64,000 nt of DNA from CAIVVT01 sp963757265 (GTDB lineage: Bacteria > Acidobacteriota > Terriglobia > Bryobacterales > Bryobacteraceae): the NCBI GenBank assembly GCA_963757265.1, contig CAVWRA010000006.1, positions 1,054,001 through 1,118,000 on the forward strand, in the 5' to 3' direction. Under the pieces are notes generated by a model. The model was not told where the DNA came from. It ran no database searches and saw nothing but the letters and a program-made list of their open reading frames with translations. How positions within the stretch are numbered: the stretch's first letter is position 1; every line of letters begins with the position of its first letter. Both the position numbers and the translations under genes were made by a program. Of the stretch, positions 17,493 through 26,429 are shown piece after piece.

Positions 17493-18620
17493 TCACGCTC
17501 CAGGCCGCGATTGCCCGGCCGCCTGTACGAGAATCGCCAGAGTCTGTTGGGCGCAAGTGCGCCAGGTGAACTGCGCGGCCCGAAGCGGGCCGGCTTGCGC
17601 CAGATGCGCGCGCAACGGCTGGTCCGAACTGACGCGCTCCAACGCCTGGAGCATGTCGCTCTCCGAAGCCGGGTCGAACAGCACCGCCGCGCCTGCGGCG
17701 ATGGTCCGCAGCGGCTCAATGTCGGAACACGCCACGGGCAGGCCCGCGGCCAGGGCCTCCACCACGGGGAATCCGAATCCCTCAAACGTCGATGGATAGA
17801 CCAACGCGCCCGCACGTTCGAACCAGTGGTACAGTTCTTCCCTGGGCAGCCATCCCAGGATCCGCACGCGCGGCTCGAGGCCCAGCGCGGCGACCTGATC
17901 CCGCACCATCCGGTCGGCAAAGCCCCGGACGCCGGTCAGGACAAGCTGCCAGTCCGGATGGGCGGCGCTGAAGCGCCGGAAGCACTTCAGCAGCAGGGCG
18001 TGATTTTTGTGCGGGTGGGTCGTCGAGGGGCACAGCAGCACGGGCTCCGGACTGCGGCGCCGGCGCAGCGCCCCGACGGAGAAGAACTCCTCCTCCACGC
18101 CATGTGCCACGACTTCGACTTTGTCGCCACGAATCGAATAACTGTGCAGCAGGCCGGCGCGGGTCTGCTCGCTGAGCGCGATCAGGCGGGCGCTGGTGTG
18201 CACGGCCTGCCACACGAAGAAGCGCCAGAACGGGCGTTCGAACCAGCGGAAGTACTCCGGATGGCGCTTGTGCTGGAGATCGTGGATCGTCGTCACCGCC
18301 GGGCAAGGCGCCAGGGCCGGCGCCGTGAAGCCCGGGCAGAACAGCACATCCAGGCCGACGCAGCGCAACGGCAAAATGGTCTGTTCGTAGATCAACCGCG
18401 CCGGACGATGCGTGGCCCGCACGCCGGTCTGCCGCACCTGCCAGGCGGGATGATGGGGCGCCACTTCCCGGTCCGTCTCCCGATTCGTGAACACCGTGAA
18501 GCGGTGCGGGGTATCCAACGCCGCCAGCGCCCGCATCAGATTCCGCAAATACGTTTCCGAGCCGCCCACGCCTCCCGGGATCAGATACAGCGCATTGATG
18601 CCGATATGCAATGGGATCAC
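17493..18620 (-). CDS. Glycosyltransferase, GT4 type
   Basis: A 375-residue GT-B fold enzyme of family 4. The N-terminal half has the glycine loop GINALYLIPGGVGGSETYL and the acceptor-side TTIHDLQHKRHPEYF. The C-terminal nucleotide-sugar half has LLCPSTTHPHKNH, LVLTGVRG and the EX7E region STFEGFGFPVVEALAAG. No signal or membrane segment, so it acts in the cytoplasm. It is the last of five overlapping genes; its ATG overlaps the stop of the gene upstream by 4 bases. Likely job: adding a sugar during assembly of a surface glycan. Donor and acceptor cannot be told. Confidence 0.88.
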   Translation of the reverse strand: MIPLHIGINALYLIPGGVGGSETYLRNLMRALAALDTPHRFTVFTNRETDREVAPHHPAWQVRQTGVRATHRPARLIYEQTILPLRCVGLDVLFCPGFTAPALAPCPAVTTIHDLQHKRHPEYFRWFERPFWRFFVWQAVHTSARLIALSEQTRAGLLHSYSIRGDKVEVVAHGVEEEFFSVGALRRRRSPEPVLLCPSTTHPHKNHALLLKCFRRFSAAHPDWQLVLTGVRGFADRMVRDQVAALGLEPRVRILGWLPREELYHWFERAGALVYPSTFEGFGFPVVEALAAGLPVACSDIEPLRTIAAGAAVLFDPASESDMLQALERVSSDQPLRAHLAQAGPLRAAQFTWRTCAQQTLAILVQAAGQSRPGA

Positions 18621-20425
18621 TTTCGGACGATCACCCCACCCTGCTGCCGGGCGCGAATCGCCTGTTGGGCCGCGGCCAGGCCGTTTTTTGAGGCAGCATC
18701 GCCGGGCTCCAGTTGCAGCGCCTGCTGAAACTCGGCGGCGGCCTCTTCGTACTTGTTCAGGCTCAAGTCCATGCTGCCGCGAATGCTGTGGGCCATCCAG
18801 CCGAGGCTGGGGGCGAATTGAGCGGCCTGCTTTTGTGCGTCGAAGGCATCAGCCCAGCGCTGTTCGATCGCGTACAGGTGGGCCAGACGCGCCCATCCGC
18901 GCGCCATCGGCGAAAGCCCGCCGATTCTGGCATAGTGGCGCGCCGCCGGAGCGATTTCAATCGCCTTGCGGCAGGCCTGCTCGGCGCGGTCGAGTTGCCC
19001 CTCGCATTCCAGCGCCGACGCGAAGTTCATGTAGAAGAGGAAGGCGGTCCGGCCCAGTTTCCCGCCTTGCGAATCGCGTTCGATCCGTTCGAAGGTGGTG
19101 ACGGCATCGGGGCAGCGCCCGGCCTTGATGTAGGCCGCGCCCAGGTACGTCCGCGCGCGCAGGTTTTCCGGTCTGGCCGAGGCGGCGTGCTCCCAGACGC
19201 TCACCTCCGAGGCGAAGGCGTGGCTGTAATTCCAGGTCCCCAGGGCCAAGGCAGCGATCGCAGCCCCCAGCACTGCATTCTTCCAGGCCGCGCCTCGCCA
19301 GTGGCGCACGAACTCCACCACCACCAGGACCAAGCCGATGCCCGGCAGGTACATGCGGCGTTCGGCGGCTGCGTCGGCGATCGGAATCACCGAGGAGGTG
19401 GGTGCCAGGAGGATCAGAAAAACAACGATCCCGAGCGCGGCCAGCGGGTACCGGGAACGGAATCGCCAGGCCAGGTACAGCAGCCCGACGAGCCCTGCCA
19501 GGCCAAGCAGAACCAGAGGTTCAAACAGCCCTCTGGCGTGCGGCAGGTCGTAGTCCAGGCTCTGGTTGACCGGGAGCACGAACAGCCGGAGGTAAATCCA
19601 GATGACTTTGAACTGCGTACACAGGTAGCGGAACCAGGTAGTGCCGGGTACCTGCAGGCCCGCCGATCGCGAGGAATGACGAGTCACGAACAGCACGATC
19701 GCCGGCACCGCCAGGATGGCCCCCAGCGCTAGCCCGGCGTGCAGCCGCCAATTGCGCGCCAGGCCGGCCAGCGATCCTTTCTCCTTCAGCCGCCAGTCCA
19801 CGAGCGGCAGCACGGCCGCCATCGCCACGACGTGTTCCTTGGTCAGAATGCCGGCCGCCACCAGGCTCAGGATCAGGATGGCGCGGCCCCAGCCGATGGC
19901 CTCCGCCCCGCCGGCCATCAAAAGCGCCAGCGCGGCATAGGCGAACAGCGTGCTCAGGGTCTCCGACCGGCTGGCGATGTAGGCCACGGCCTCCGTCTGA
20001 GCCGGATGGAAGAGGAACACGAGGCTTCCAAACAGCGCGGTCAATGAAGCCTCGCGCCGCGCGCTGCCGGTCAGTTCCAGGGCCTTGCGGAGAATGAGAT
20101 ACACCAGCCCGCCGACCAGGGCGTGCAGCAGGACGTTGGTCAGGTGATACACGAACGGCTCGCGGCCCGCCAGCAGATAGTTCAGATCGAGGCTGACGTA
20201 GTAGAACGGACGTCCGCCCGCCAGATAACCGGCCCACGAATGCGGGCCTTGGGGCTGAAAAACCGGCAGCATCGCGTCGTCGAACAGCGGAGTCCCGTTC
20301 ATCGCCGGCCAGTAGACGGCCAGCAGCGCCGCCAGAACGGCGAGCGGAGTCCACCGTGGCAGCGCGAACTCGCGCGCCGGAACGGCCGCGGCCGCGCGCT
20401 CAGCTTTTTGCCGCTTCTTTCTCAT
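18617..20425 (-). CDS. Multi-spanning membrane protein with C-terminal TPRs (TMTC-like)
   Basis: A 602-residue protein. The first 400 or so residues hold about ten hydrophobic segments with the early motif NGTPLFDDAMLPVF, which resembles the first-loop acidic pair of GT-C mannosyltransferases, and HLTNVLLHALVGGLVYLILR. The C-terminal 190 residues are TPR repeats. This matches bacterial relatives of the TMTC O-mannosyltransferase family, which use a lipid-linked sugar at the outer face of the membrane. The next gene upstream but one is a dolichyl-phosphate-mannose-synthase-like GT2, which would supply such a donor. Its start overlaps the end of DUF2304 by 26 bases. Confidence 0.75.
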   Translation of the reverse strand: MRKKRQKAERAAAAVPAREFALPRWTPLAVLAALLAVYWPAMNGTPLFDDAMLPVFQPQGPHSWAGYLAGGRPFYYVSLDLNYLLAGREPFVYHLTNVLLHALVGGLVYLILRKALELTGSARREASLTALFGSLVFLFHPAQTEAVAYIASRSETLSTLFAYAALALLMAGGAEAIGWGRAILILSLVAAGILTKEHVVAMAAVLPLVDWRLKEKGSLAGLARNWRLHAGLALGAILAVPAIVLFVTRHSSRSAGLQVPGTTWFRYLCTQFKVIWIYLRLFVLPVNQSLDYDLPHARGLFEPLVLLGLAGLVGLLYLAWRFRSRYPLAALGIVVFLILLAPTSSVIPIADAAAERRMYLPGIGLVLVVVEFVRHWRGAAWKNAVLGAAIAALALGTWNYSHAFASEVSVWEHAASARPENLRARTYLGAAYIKAGRCPDAVTTFERIERDSQGGKLGRTAFLFYMNFASALECEGQLDRAEQACRKAIEIAPAARHYARIGGLSPMARGWARLAHLYAIEQRWADAFDAQKQAAQFAPSLGWMAHSIRGSMDLSLNKYEEAAAEFQQALQLEPGDAASKNGLAAAQQAIRARQQGGVIVRK

Positions 20426-20768
20426 CGCGATGCACGCTGCGCAATTGGTAATCGAGGATAGCGACCTTCTGCGTCAGGTTGATGTTCATGTCTTTCAGTT
20501 GGGAGATGATAATCGTAAAGCGGTAGAACACAACCAGAAAGACCAGCAGGATCAGGAAAATCAACGCCACCGCAGGCTCGTTCACGCGCAGAACCGCGGC
20601 CACCCGCTCCAGGCCGCTGCGCGAGCGCGACAGGGCGAAGACGGCCACCGCGGCGCCCAGCCAGCTCACCGAATACTCGACTCGAATCCGCGAGCGCCGC
20701 AGTTCGCGCAGCACGATAAGAAACAGCACCACGCTGAACAGCGCCAGCACATCGAGCAGCCGTTCCAT
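20400..20768 (-). CDS. DUF2304 small membrane protein
   Basis: 122 residues with three hydrophobic segments (LALFSVVLFLIVLREL, WLGAAVAVFALSR, PAVALIFLILLVFLVVFYRF) and a C-terminal helix (QLKDMNINLTQKVAILDYQL). This is the DUF2304 pattern. Members are commonly found beside GT2 polyprenyl-phosphate sugar synthases, as here, and may form a membrane complex with them. It sits 10 bases after the GT2 gene. Confidence 0.8.
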   Translation of the reverse strand: MERLLDVLALFSVVLFLIVLRELRRSRIRVEYSVSWLGAAVAVFALSRSRSGLERVAAVLRVNEPAVALIFLILLVFLVVFYRFTIIISQLKDMNINLTQKVAILDYQLRSVHRDEKEAAKS

Positions 20769-20778
20769 GATCCCTCCT

Positions 20779-21543
20779 TCACCCGCGCCGGCCGGCCCGG
20801 CGCCGCAAACGCCAAGCGTCCAGACGCAGGATATTCACCAACACGCCCAACAGCACGTGCACCACGAAGTAGATCGACGCTTTGGCCGTGATGGAACTCC
20901 GTCCGCCCATCCGCGGCCGCATCCGCACCGGCACCTCCTCGAAGCGGAAGGCGCGGCGCTGCAGTACCACGAGGGTTTCGATCTCCGGATATTCCAACGG
21001 AAAGCTCTGGCTGAACACGTGCAGCGCGCGACGATTCACGGCCACGAAACCGGACGTGGGATCGGTCACGCGGCGCCCCAGAATCGGCCGCAGCAGCAGC
21101 TTGAAAAACCCGATCCCGATGCGCCGGATCAGGCCGGTTGAGGTCGGGTTGCTCCCCGCTGCCCGAACGCCGATCACCATTTCGCAGCCCGAGGCCTCGA
21201 GCCGCTCCAGCAGCCGCGGAATGTCGGCCGGATCGTGCTGGCCGTCTCCATCGATGCGCACGGCCGCCCGAACGCCCATTTCAAACGCCATGCGGTAACC
21301 GGTCTGAATGCAGCCGCCAAGGCCGAGGTGGCAGGGCAGGCGCACCACCTCCGCGCCGGCGCGCTGGGCGAGGTTGGCGGTGTCGTCGATGGAGCAGTCG
21401 TCCAGCACCAGGATGGGCAGCGCCGGACAGACCGCCCGCGCCTCCTGAACCACCCGCCCGATCGCGGCCGATTCGTTGTAGGCCGGAATCAGCAGGACGG
21501 TGGTTCCGCCTGCCGGTTCCCCGCTCCTCAAGTCAGGGCTCAA
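20779..21543 (-). CDS. GT2 polyprenyl-phosphate sugar transferase (DPM1-like)
   Basis: About 254 residues. Family marks: LLIPAYNESAAIGRVVQEA, VLDDCSIDDT, DGDGQHDPADIPRLLE (the DxD-type site), SGFVAVNRRAL, and a C-terminal hydrophobic segment (IYFVVHVLLGVLVNILRL). Such enzymes move a sugar from its nucleotide to polyprenyl phosphate on the inner membrane face. I place the start at TTG 21543, which overlaps the stop of the upstream GT2 as TTGA and has GGGAGG 10 bases before it. The frame stays open further, but upstream sequence belongs to the neighbour. Confidence 0.85.
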   Translation of the reverse strand: MSPDLRSGEPAGGTTVLLIPAYNESAAIGRVVQEARAVCPALPILVLDDCSIDDTANLAQRAGAEVVRLPCHLGLGGCIQTGYRMAFEMGVRAAVRIDGDGQHDPADIPRLLERLEASGCEMVIGVRAAGSNPTSTGLIRRIGIGFFKLLLRPILGRRVTDPTSGFVAVNRRALHVFSQSFPLEYPEIETLVVLQRRAFRFEEVPVRMRPRMGGRSSITAKASIYFVVHVLLGVLVNILRLDAWRLRRRAGRRG

Positions 21544-22616
21544 TGTGCGGCGACCTCCCGAATGCCGACCCGATAACGATCCAGTATTCCGATAAATTGC
21601 AGTGTCAGGATCCGGCGTCCGGTCCGCCGCCGCTGGAGCAGCAATCCCGGCAGCGCCGGGATCAGAACCAGGTGCGCCCTGGCGACGTACCATGGCAGTT
21701 TCCAGAACGGCAGTCCCGCCGCTCCGAATTCAGCCGCCTTGCCTCGCCCGGCCAGCGCCGCGCGCAGGTGCAGCGCATAGCGCGCCAGGGCGTAAAACGG
21801 CGCCGCCACCAGCCGCGTGAATGGAAACAGTTTCAACACCACTCTCAGCCGGTTCCGCTCCACGTACCACGCTTTCGCCGCCGAGGCCCTCCCGGCGCTG
21901 GCCGAGTACCAATGCTCCACCTCGGCCCGCGGCACGTACAGGCAATGCCAGCCCAGCCAGCAGCCTCGCAACCCCAGGTCCGTATCCTCGTGATACAAGA
22001 ACAGCGATTCGTCGAACAGGCCCGTTTCGGCCAGCATCGCGCCACGATAGACGCCGGCGCAACCGCTCGGAAACAGCGCCTCCTGGGGCCGGTCCCAGTC
22101 CACGGCCGGCTGGGCGTGGCCGCGTTGGATGCTGGAGCCGTCGCGGGCCAGCAACATGCCCGCCGAATCGAGCGTCTGGGTCCCCGCCAGCAGGATGCGC
22201 GGAGCTGCCATGCCCGCCCCACGGTCGCCCTCCAGCGCCGCCACGAGCGCTTCCAGGCACCGCGGACGCGGGACCGTATCGTCGTTCAGGGCCATCAGGA
22301 ACTCGGCCGGCCGGCGCCGCCAGGCCTGGTTCACGCTCCTTCCGTAACCGGCGTTGACGCGGTTTTCGATCACTTCAGCGAACTCAAACCGGCGCGCAAT
22401 ATCGCCCGCCAGGCCCCGTCCGCTATTGTCGACCACCACAACCCGAAATCCCATCATCGTCTGTGCCGCCAAGGCCTCCAGGCACTTCTCCAGCCGGGGC
22501 CCGGCAACCAGAGTCGGAATCGCAACGGTCACTCGTGAGCGGTACAACCCAAGATTGTACGCGAACACCGACCCGCCGGATCGCCGGAACCGGCCCGCAC
22601 CATCCAACAGGCTCAT
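21540..22616 (-). CDS. GT2 glycosyltransferase, rhamnosyltransferase-like
   Basis: About 358 residues of the WbbL/GT2 type: VTVAIPTLVAGPRLEKCLEA, VVVDNSGRG, NAGYGRSVNQAWR, ALNDDTVPRPRCLEAL, FPSGCAGVYRGAMLAETGLFDESLFLYHEDTDLGLR, and a hydrophobic C-terminus. The HEDTD-type motif is the probable base region. I chose ATG 22616; the ribosome site there is weak. It opens the five-gene glycan operon, diverging from the aminotransferase gene. Confidence 0.85.
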   Translation of the reverse strand: MSLLDGAGRFRRSGGSVFAYNLGLYRSRVTVAIPTLVAGPRLEKCLEALAAQTMMGFRVVVVDNSGRGLAGDIARRFEFAEVIENRVNAGYGRSVNQAWRRRPAEFLMALNDDTVPRPRCLEALVAALEGDRGAGMAAPRILLAGTQTLDSAGMLLARDGSSIQRGHAQPAVDWDRPQEALFPSGCAGVYRGAMLAETGLFDESLFLYHEDTDLGLRGCWLGWHCLYVPRAEVEHWYSASAGRASAAKAWYVERNRLRVVLKLFPFTRLVAAPFYALARYALHLRAALAGRGKAAEFGAAGLPFWKLPWYVARAHLVLIPALPGLLLQRRRTGRRILTLQFIGILDRYRVGIREVAAH

Positions 22617-22696
22617 TCCCGAGCCGGTCCACAGGCATGATCGGACCCTAAACTCGACGTTTCTGCGCGATGACCGCTGACGTGGTCGGCAAAAGC

Positions 22697-22708
22697 TTAG
22701 TAAACTAA
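22697..22708. promoter_or_regulatory. Short perfect inverted repeat in a divergent promoter gap
   Basis: TTAGT-AA-ACTAA lies between the divergent GT2 operon and the aminotransferase gene, 45 bases before the latter start. It could be an operator or part of a -10 region. It is short, so chance is possible. Confidence 0.25.
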
Positions 22709-22752
22709 CCGAAAAGGTGCATTCCGCTGAATGCGCTGGAGTGGAGGTTGAC

Positions 22753-23970
22753 ATGAGCTTAAGCCAGCTGGCACGGACGATTCACGAATCCGTCACGCTG
22801 AAACTGAACCAGACGGCGGCGCTGCTGCGGGAGAAGGGCGAGCCGGTGATCCACCTCGGTGGTGGCGAGCCGAAGTCCAAGACCCCTCTCGACGCGATTG
22901 TCAGTTGCACTTCGGTCCTCAACTCCGGCGACATCAAATACACGCCGCCCGACGGCATCCCCGCTCTCAAGAAGGCCATCATCCGATATACCGAAGAATA
23001 TTACGGGCGGGCCGTGCGGCCGGAAAACGTGGTTGCCTCGTGCGGCGCCAAGCAGGCCATCATGTGCGCGCTGATCGCGATCCTCGATCCCAAGGACGAG
23101 GTGATCTTCCCCGCGCCGTATTGGGTCAGCTACCCCGAGATGGTCAAACTGGCCGGCGGCGTGCCCGTGGCCGTCAAGCCCGAGGACGGCTCCTTTTACC
23201 CTACCGTCAAGGAAATCGCCGACTGCATCGGCAGCTACACCAAGGCCATTATCCTGAACAGCCCCAACAATCCCTCCGGCGTGATGTACTCGCGCGAGTT
23301 CATCGCCGAAATGGTCGAGCTGTGCGCCAAGAAGTCGATCTACCTGATCATGGACGACACCTATAACCGGCTGGTGTTCGACGGCAAATCGCCCATCAAC
23401 TGCTATGACTTCTCCAAGGAGGACCTCGAAGGCTCCAAGCTGGTGGTCATCAACTGCGTCTCCAAGATGTACGCCATGACCGGTTTCCGCATCGGCTGGG
23501 CCGTTGGCAGCCGCGACCTCATCGGCACCATGGCGACCATCCAGAGCCAGCAGACCTCCGGGCCGGCCACGCCTTCGCAGTGGGCCGCCGTCGGCGCGCT
23601 GAACGGCGTGCAGAATTCGATCGAGGCCCTGCGCATGACCCTGGAGAACAATCGCAACATCCTGCTCGACCATCTGCTCGCCTTCCCCGGTCTGCGCGTG
23701 ACCAAACCCGAAGGCGCCTTCTACTGCTTCCCGGACTTCAGCAATTACGAGCCGAACTCCCAGAAGCTCTCCGAGTTCTTGCTGAACAAGGTCCGCGTGG
23801 TCACCGTGCCGGGCAAGGAGTTCGGCATGGAGGGCCATCTGCGCATCAGCTTCTGCGGCGCCGCCAAGGAGATCACCGAGGGCATCGAACGGATCCGCTG
23901 GGCGCTCGACCCGGCCTCGCCCAACGAGCTCTATCTCGGCGACCGGCGCCTGGTGCGCGACTGGATGTAA
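22753..23970 (+). CDS. PLP-dependent class I/II aminotransferase (aspartate aminotransferase-like)
   Basis: A 405-residue fold-type I aminotransferase. It has the substrate loop IHLGGGEPKSKTP, the cofactor region CGAKQAIMCAL, NSPNNPSGVMYS, MDDTYNRLVF, and the PLP lysine K238 in NCVSKMYAMTGFRIGW. The Arg that binds the alpha-carboxylate is in GHLRISFC. Subgroup I-beta aspartate aminotransferase is the best guess; a prephenate or other keto acid is possible. ATG 22753 has GGAGG 6 bases upstream. The stop lies 10 bases before pckA, so the two are co-transcribed and both handle oxaloacetate. Confidence 0.88.
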   Translation: MSLSQLARTIHESVTLKLNQTAALLREKGEPVIHLGGGEPKSKTPLDAIVSCTSVLNSGDIKYTPPDGIPALKKAIIRYTEEYYGRAVRPENVVASCGAKQAIMCALIAILDPKDEVIFPAPYWVSYPEMVKLAGGVPVAVKPEDGSFYPTVKEIADCIGSYTKAIILNSPNNPSGVMYSREFIAEMVELCAKKSIYLIMDDTYNRLVFDGKSPINCYDFSKEDLEGSKLVVINCVSKMYAMTGFRIGWAVGSRDLIGTMATIQSQQTSGPATPSQWAAVGALNGVQNSIEALRMTLENNRNILLDHLLAFPGLRVTKPEGAFYCFPDFSNYEPNSQKLSEFLLNKVRVVTVPGKEFGMEGHLRISFCGAAKEITEGIERIRWALDPASPNELYLGDRRLVRDWM

Positions 23971-23980
23971 GGAGCCGGCC

Positions 23981-25642
23981 ATGAACATCTACACCGATAT
24001 CCCCTCCCCGGCGGTGAAGCAGGCGGCTGAGGCGGCCAGCGTTTACGGGCTGCAGAACCACGGCCTGCTGAATCTGCGGCGCGTCTACTGGAACCTGGCC
24101 CCAGAGGCGCTCTACGAAGAGGCCATCTTCCGCGGCGAGGGCTCGATCTGCAGCCAGGGGCCGCTGGTGGTGAACACCGGCCAGCACACCGCCCGCGCGG
24201 CCGCCGACAAGTACCTGGTGCGCGAGCCCTCGTCGGAGGGCTACATCTGGTGGGGCACCCACAACCGGCCCTTCTATCCGCAGAGCTTCAATACTCTGCT
24301 GACGCGCCTGCAGGCCTATCTTCAGGGCCGCGACGTCTTCGTCCAGGACTGCTTCGGCGGCGCCGACGCCGACTACCGTCTGCCCGTCCGCATCATCACC
24401 GAGACGGCCTGGCACAGCCTGTTCGCGCGAACCATGTTCCTCAAGCCCGAGTCGCTGGACGCCTATCGCCGCCACGTGCCCGAGTTCACCATCATCGCCG
24501 CGCCCGGCTTCAACTCGAGCCCGCTGGTCGATTCCACGCGCACCGAGACGTTCATCATCCTGAACCTGGCCGAGCGGCTGGCGATCATCGGCGGCACCTG
24601 CTACGGCGGCGAGATCAAGAAGACCGTCTTCACCATCCTCAATGCGCTGCTGCCCTTCGACGGCGTCCTGCCCATGCACTGCTCGGCGAACGTCGGCCCG
24701 TCCGGCGACGCGGCCATCTTCTTCGGTCTGTCCGGCACCGGCAAGACCACCCTCTCGGCCGACCCGTCGCGCGGATTGATCGGCGACGACGAGCACGGTT
24801 GGAGTGACAACGGCGTGTTCAACTTCGAGGATGGCTGCTACGCCAAGGTCATCCGGCTTTCCGAAAGCGCCGAGCCGCAGATCTTCGAATGCACGCGCCG
24901 CTTCGGCACGATTCTTGAAAACGTCGTCTTCGACCCGCGCACCCGCCGCCTCGACCTCAACGACGACCACCTGACCGAAAACACCCGCGCCGCCTATCCG
25001 CTCTCCTTCATCGGCAACGCTCTGCCCGACAAGCGTACCGGCCATCCCAAGAACGTCGTCTTCCTGACCTGCGACGCCTCGGGCGTGCTGCCGCCCATCT
25101 CCCGCCTGAGCCCCGACCAGGCCGTCTACCACTTCATGAGCGGCTACACGAGCAAGATCGCCGGCACCGAGATCGGGCTGGGCATCGAGCCGCAGATCAC
25201 CTTCAGCGCCTGCTTCGGCGCGCCCTTCATGGTCCACCACCCGTACCGCTACGCGCAGATGCTGAAGGCCAAGATCCTGAAGTACGGCGCGGATGTCTGG
25301 CTGGTCAACACGGGCTGGACCGGCGGGCCCTTCGGCATTGGCAAACGCATCAGCATCCAGCACACGCGCGCGCTGCTGAACGCCGCCCTCAACGGCCGCC
25401 TGGCGCAGGTCGAATACTGGCAGGACCCGGTCTTCGGGGTGTCCGTGCCGAAGTCCTGCGAGGGCGTTCCGTCCTCCATCCTCGATCCCGCCAACACCTG
25501 GCCCAGCCGCGAGGAATACGACCGCAAATACGACACGCTGGCCGCGCGCTTCATCGACAACTTCGAGTTCATGCTGAGCGAGGAGCTGGACGTGCCGAAG
25601 GATCTGGTGCAATACGGACCGAAGCGCAAAACGCCCGTCTGA
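23981..25642 (+). CDS. pckA: Phosphoenolpyruvate carboxykinase (ATP)
   Basis: A 553-residue ATP-type PEPCK, the usual length. The kinase P-loop is GLSGTGKTTLSADPSRGLIG (about residues 248-267), followed by DDEHGW with metal ligands. Substrate motifs CYGGEIKK and MHCSAN, and the NTGWTGG nucleotide loop, are present. It converts oxaloacetate plus ATP to PEP plus CO2, the first step of gluconeogenesis. AAGGAG precedes ATG 23981. With the aminotransferase it links aspartate to sugar synthesis. Confidence 0.96.
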   Translation: MNIYTDIPSPAVKQAAEAASVYGLQNHGLLNLRRVYWNLAPEALYEEAIFRGEGSICSQGPLVVNTGQHTARAAADKYLVREPSSEGYIWWGTHNRPFYPQSFNTLLTRLQAYLQGRDVFVQDCFGGADADYRLPVRIITETAWHSLFARTMFLKPESLDAYRRHVPEFTIIAAPGFNSSPLVDSTRTETFIILNLAERLAIIGGTCYGGEIKKTVFTILNALLPFDGVLPMHCSANVGPSGDAAIFFGLSGTGKTTLSADPSRGLIGDDEHGWSDNGVFNFEDGCYAKVIRLSESAEPQIFECTRRFGTILENVVFDPRTRRLDLNDDHLTENTRAAYPLSFIGNALPDKRTGHPKNVVFLTCDASGVLPPISRLSPDQAVYHFMSGYTSKIAGTEIGLGIEPQITFSACFGAPFMVHHPYRYAQMLKAKILKYGADVWLVNTGWTGGPFGIGKRISIQHTRALLNAALNGRLAQVEYWQDPVFGVSVPKSCEGVPSSILDPANTWPSREEYDRKYDTLAARFIDNFEFMLSEELDVPKDLVQYGPKRKTPV

Positions 25643-25683
25643 GCAATTTGCCGGTCCCAGTAAGTTCCGCCGAACGCGCCCGG

Positions 25684-25739
25684 CTAGGGCCTGCTCACAC
25701 TACGCCGACGTCCGTTCGGGTAGCGTGAGCAGGCCCTAG
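25684..25739. terminator. Long hairpin between convergent genes
   Basis: CTAGGGCCTGCTCAC (25684-25698) pairs perfectly with GTGAGCAGGCCCTAG (25725-25739), and the pairing can continue with CTAC/GTAG after one mismatch. The stem is 15 pairs or more with no T-run. It separates pckA from the convergent nitroreductase, whose stop codon lies inside the right arm. It could end transcription from both sides or be a dispersed palindrome. Confidence 0.6.
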
Positions 25740-26404
25740 CGTTTGACCTGCGGATAGCCGACCGTCTGCGCCAGAACGATCCGCTGCTCCGGCCTGAGCT
25801 GCAGCGCTAAGGCTAGCGTCTCGCGGTTGACCGACGCGCGGACCACCGTCGCCAGCCCCTCCGAAGCGCAGAACAAGTACACGTTCTGGCCGATGAAGCC
25901 GGTCTCGGCCCCCGCGTACAGCGCCTTGTCGCTCTCCGAAGAAGAGCCGAATTTGGCGTAGTCCGTCACGTAGACCAGGTTCAGCGGCGCCTGGGCGGGG
26001 AAATCCTGCGTGCCCGTCGCCGCCCGCAGGTCCCCCGCCGCCACCGGCAGCAGTTGCTGGTGCGCGGCGTCGTAAACATACGCCCCCTCTTTCAGCGCCA
26101 GGTAAATCTCCACCGTCTGCCGGTTCATCGCCGATGGCGCCGTGCGCCGGCCGTCGGGACGATTCACGCCATAGGCCGCCCACAGCAGGTTCGAAAGCAC
26201 CTGCCGCGGCAGCTCCCGGGCATCGAACTCCCGCTGGCTCTTGCGCTCGCTCAGCGCCTGCAGCAGCGGCATGCCGCCCTTCCGGTCGGGCTGCGGCAGG
26301 GCCACCGCGCCCGCCGGCTGGGCCATCGCCTGGCGGGCAATGATCACGAGCCCGCAGGCGGAGATCACGAAGAAACTAATCGCCCTAATCCGCATGGGAA
26401 GCAT
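25736..26404 (-). CDS. SagB/ThcOx-type nitroreductase-fold protein, exported
   Basis: 222 residues. An N-terminal hydrophobic segment ends in VISACGLVII, which could be a signal peptide or lipoprotein box. Then comes the SagB-type flavin fold: RKSQREFDARELPRQVLSNLLWAAYGVNR, APSAMNRQ, ALYAGAETGFIGQNVYLFCASEGLATVVRA, and a final QTVGYP. Such proteins bind FMN. SagB oxidises azolines in peptide antibiotics, but many stand-alone members have no such role, and no YcaO gene is near. The stop lies in the hairpin at 25684-25739. Substrate unknown. Confidence 0.8.
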   Translation of the reverse strand: MLPMRIRAISFFVISACGLVIIARQAMAQPAGAVALPQPDRKGGMPLLQALSERKSQREFDARELPRQVLSNLLWAAYGVNRPDGRRTAPSAMNRQTVEIYLALKEGAYVYDAAHQQLLPVAAGDLRAATGTQDFPAQAPLNLVYVTDYAKFGSSSESDKALYAGAETGFIGQNVYLFCASEGLATVVRASVNRETLALALQLRPEQRIVLAQTVGYPQVKR

Positions 26405-26429
26405 TCTACGCCATCGCGAACCCGCGTCA

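Noticed and set aside
25736..26404. SagB-type protein as part of a thiazole/oxazole peptide cluster
   Set aside because: No YcaO cyclodehydratase, E1-like partner or precursor peptide lies nearby, and the protein has an export signal, which is unlike the cytoplasmic SagB.
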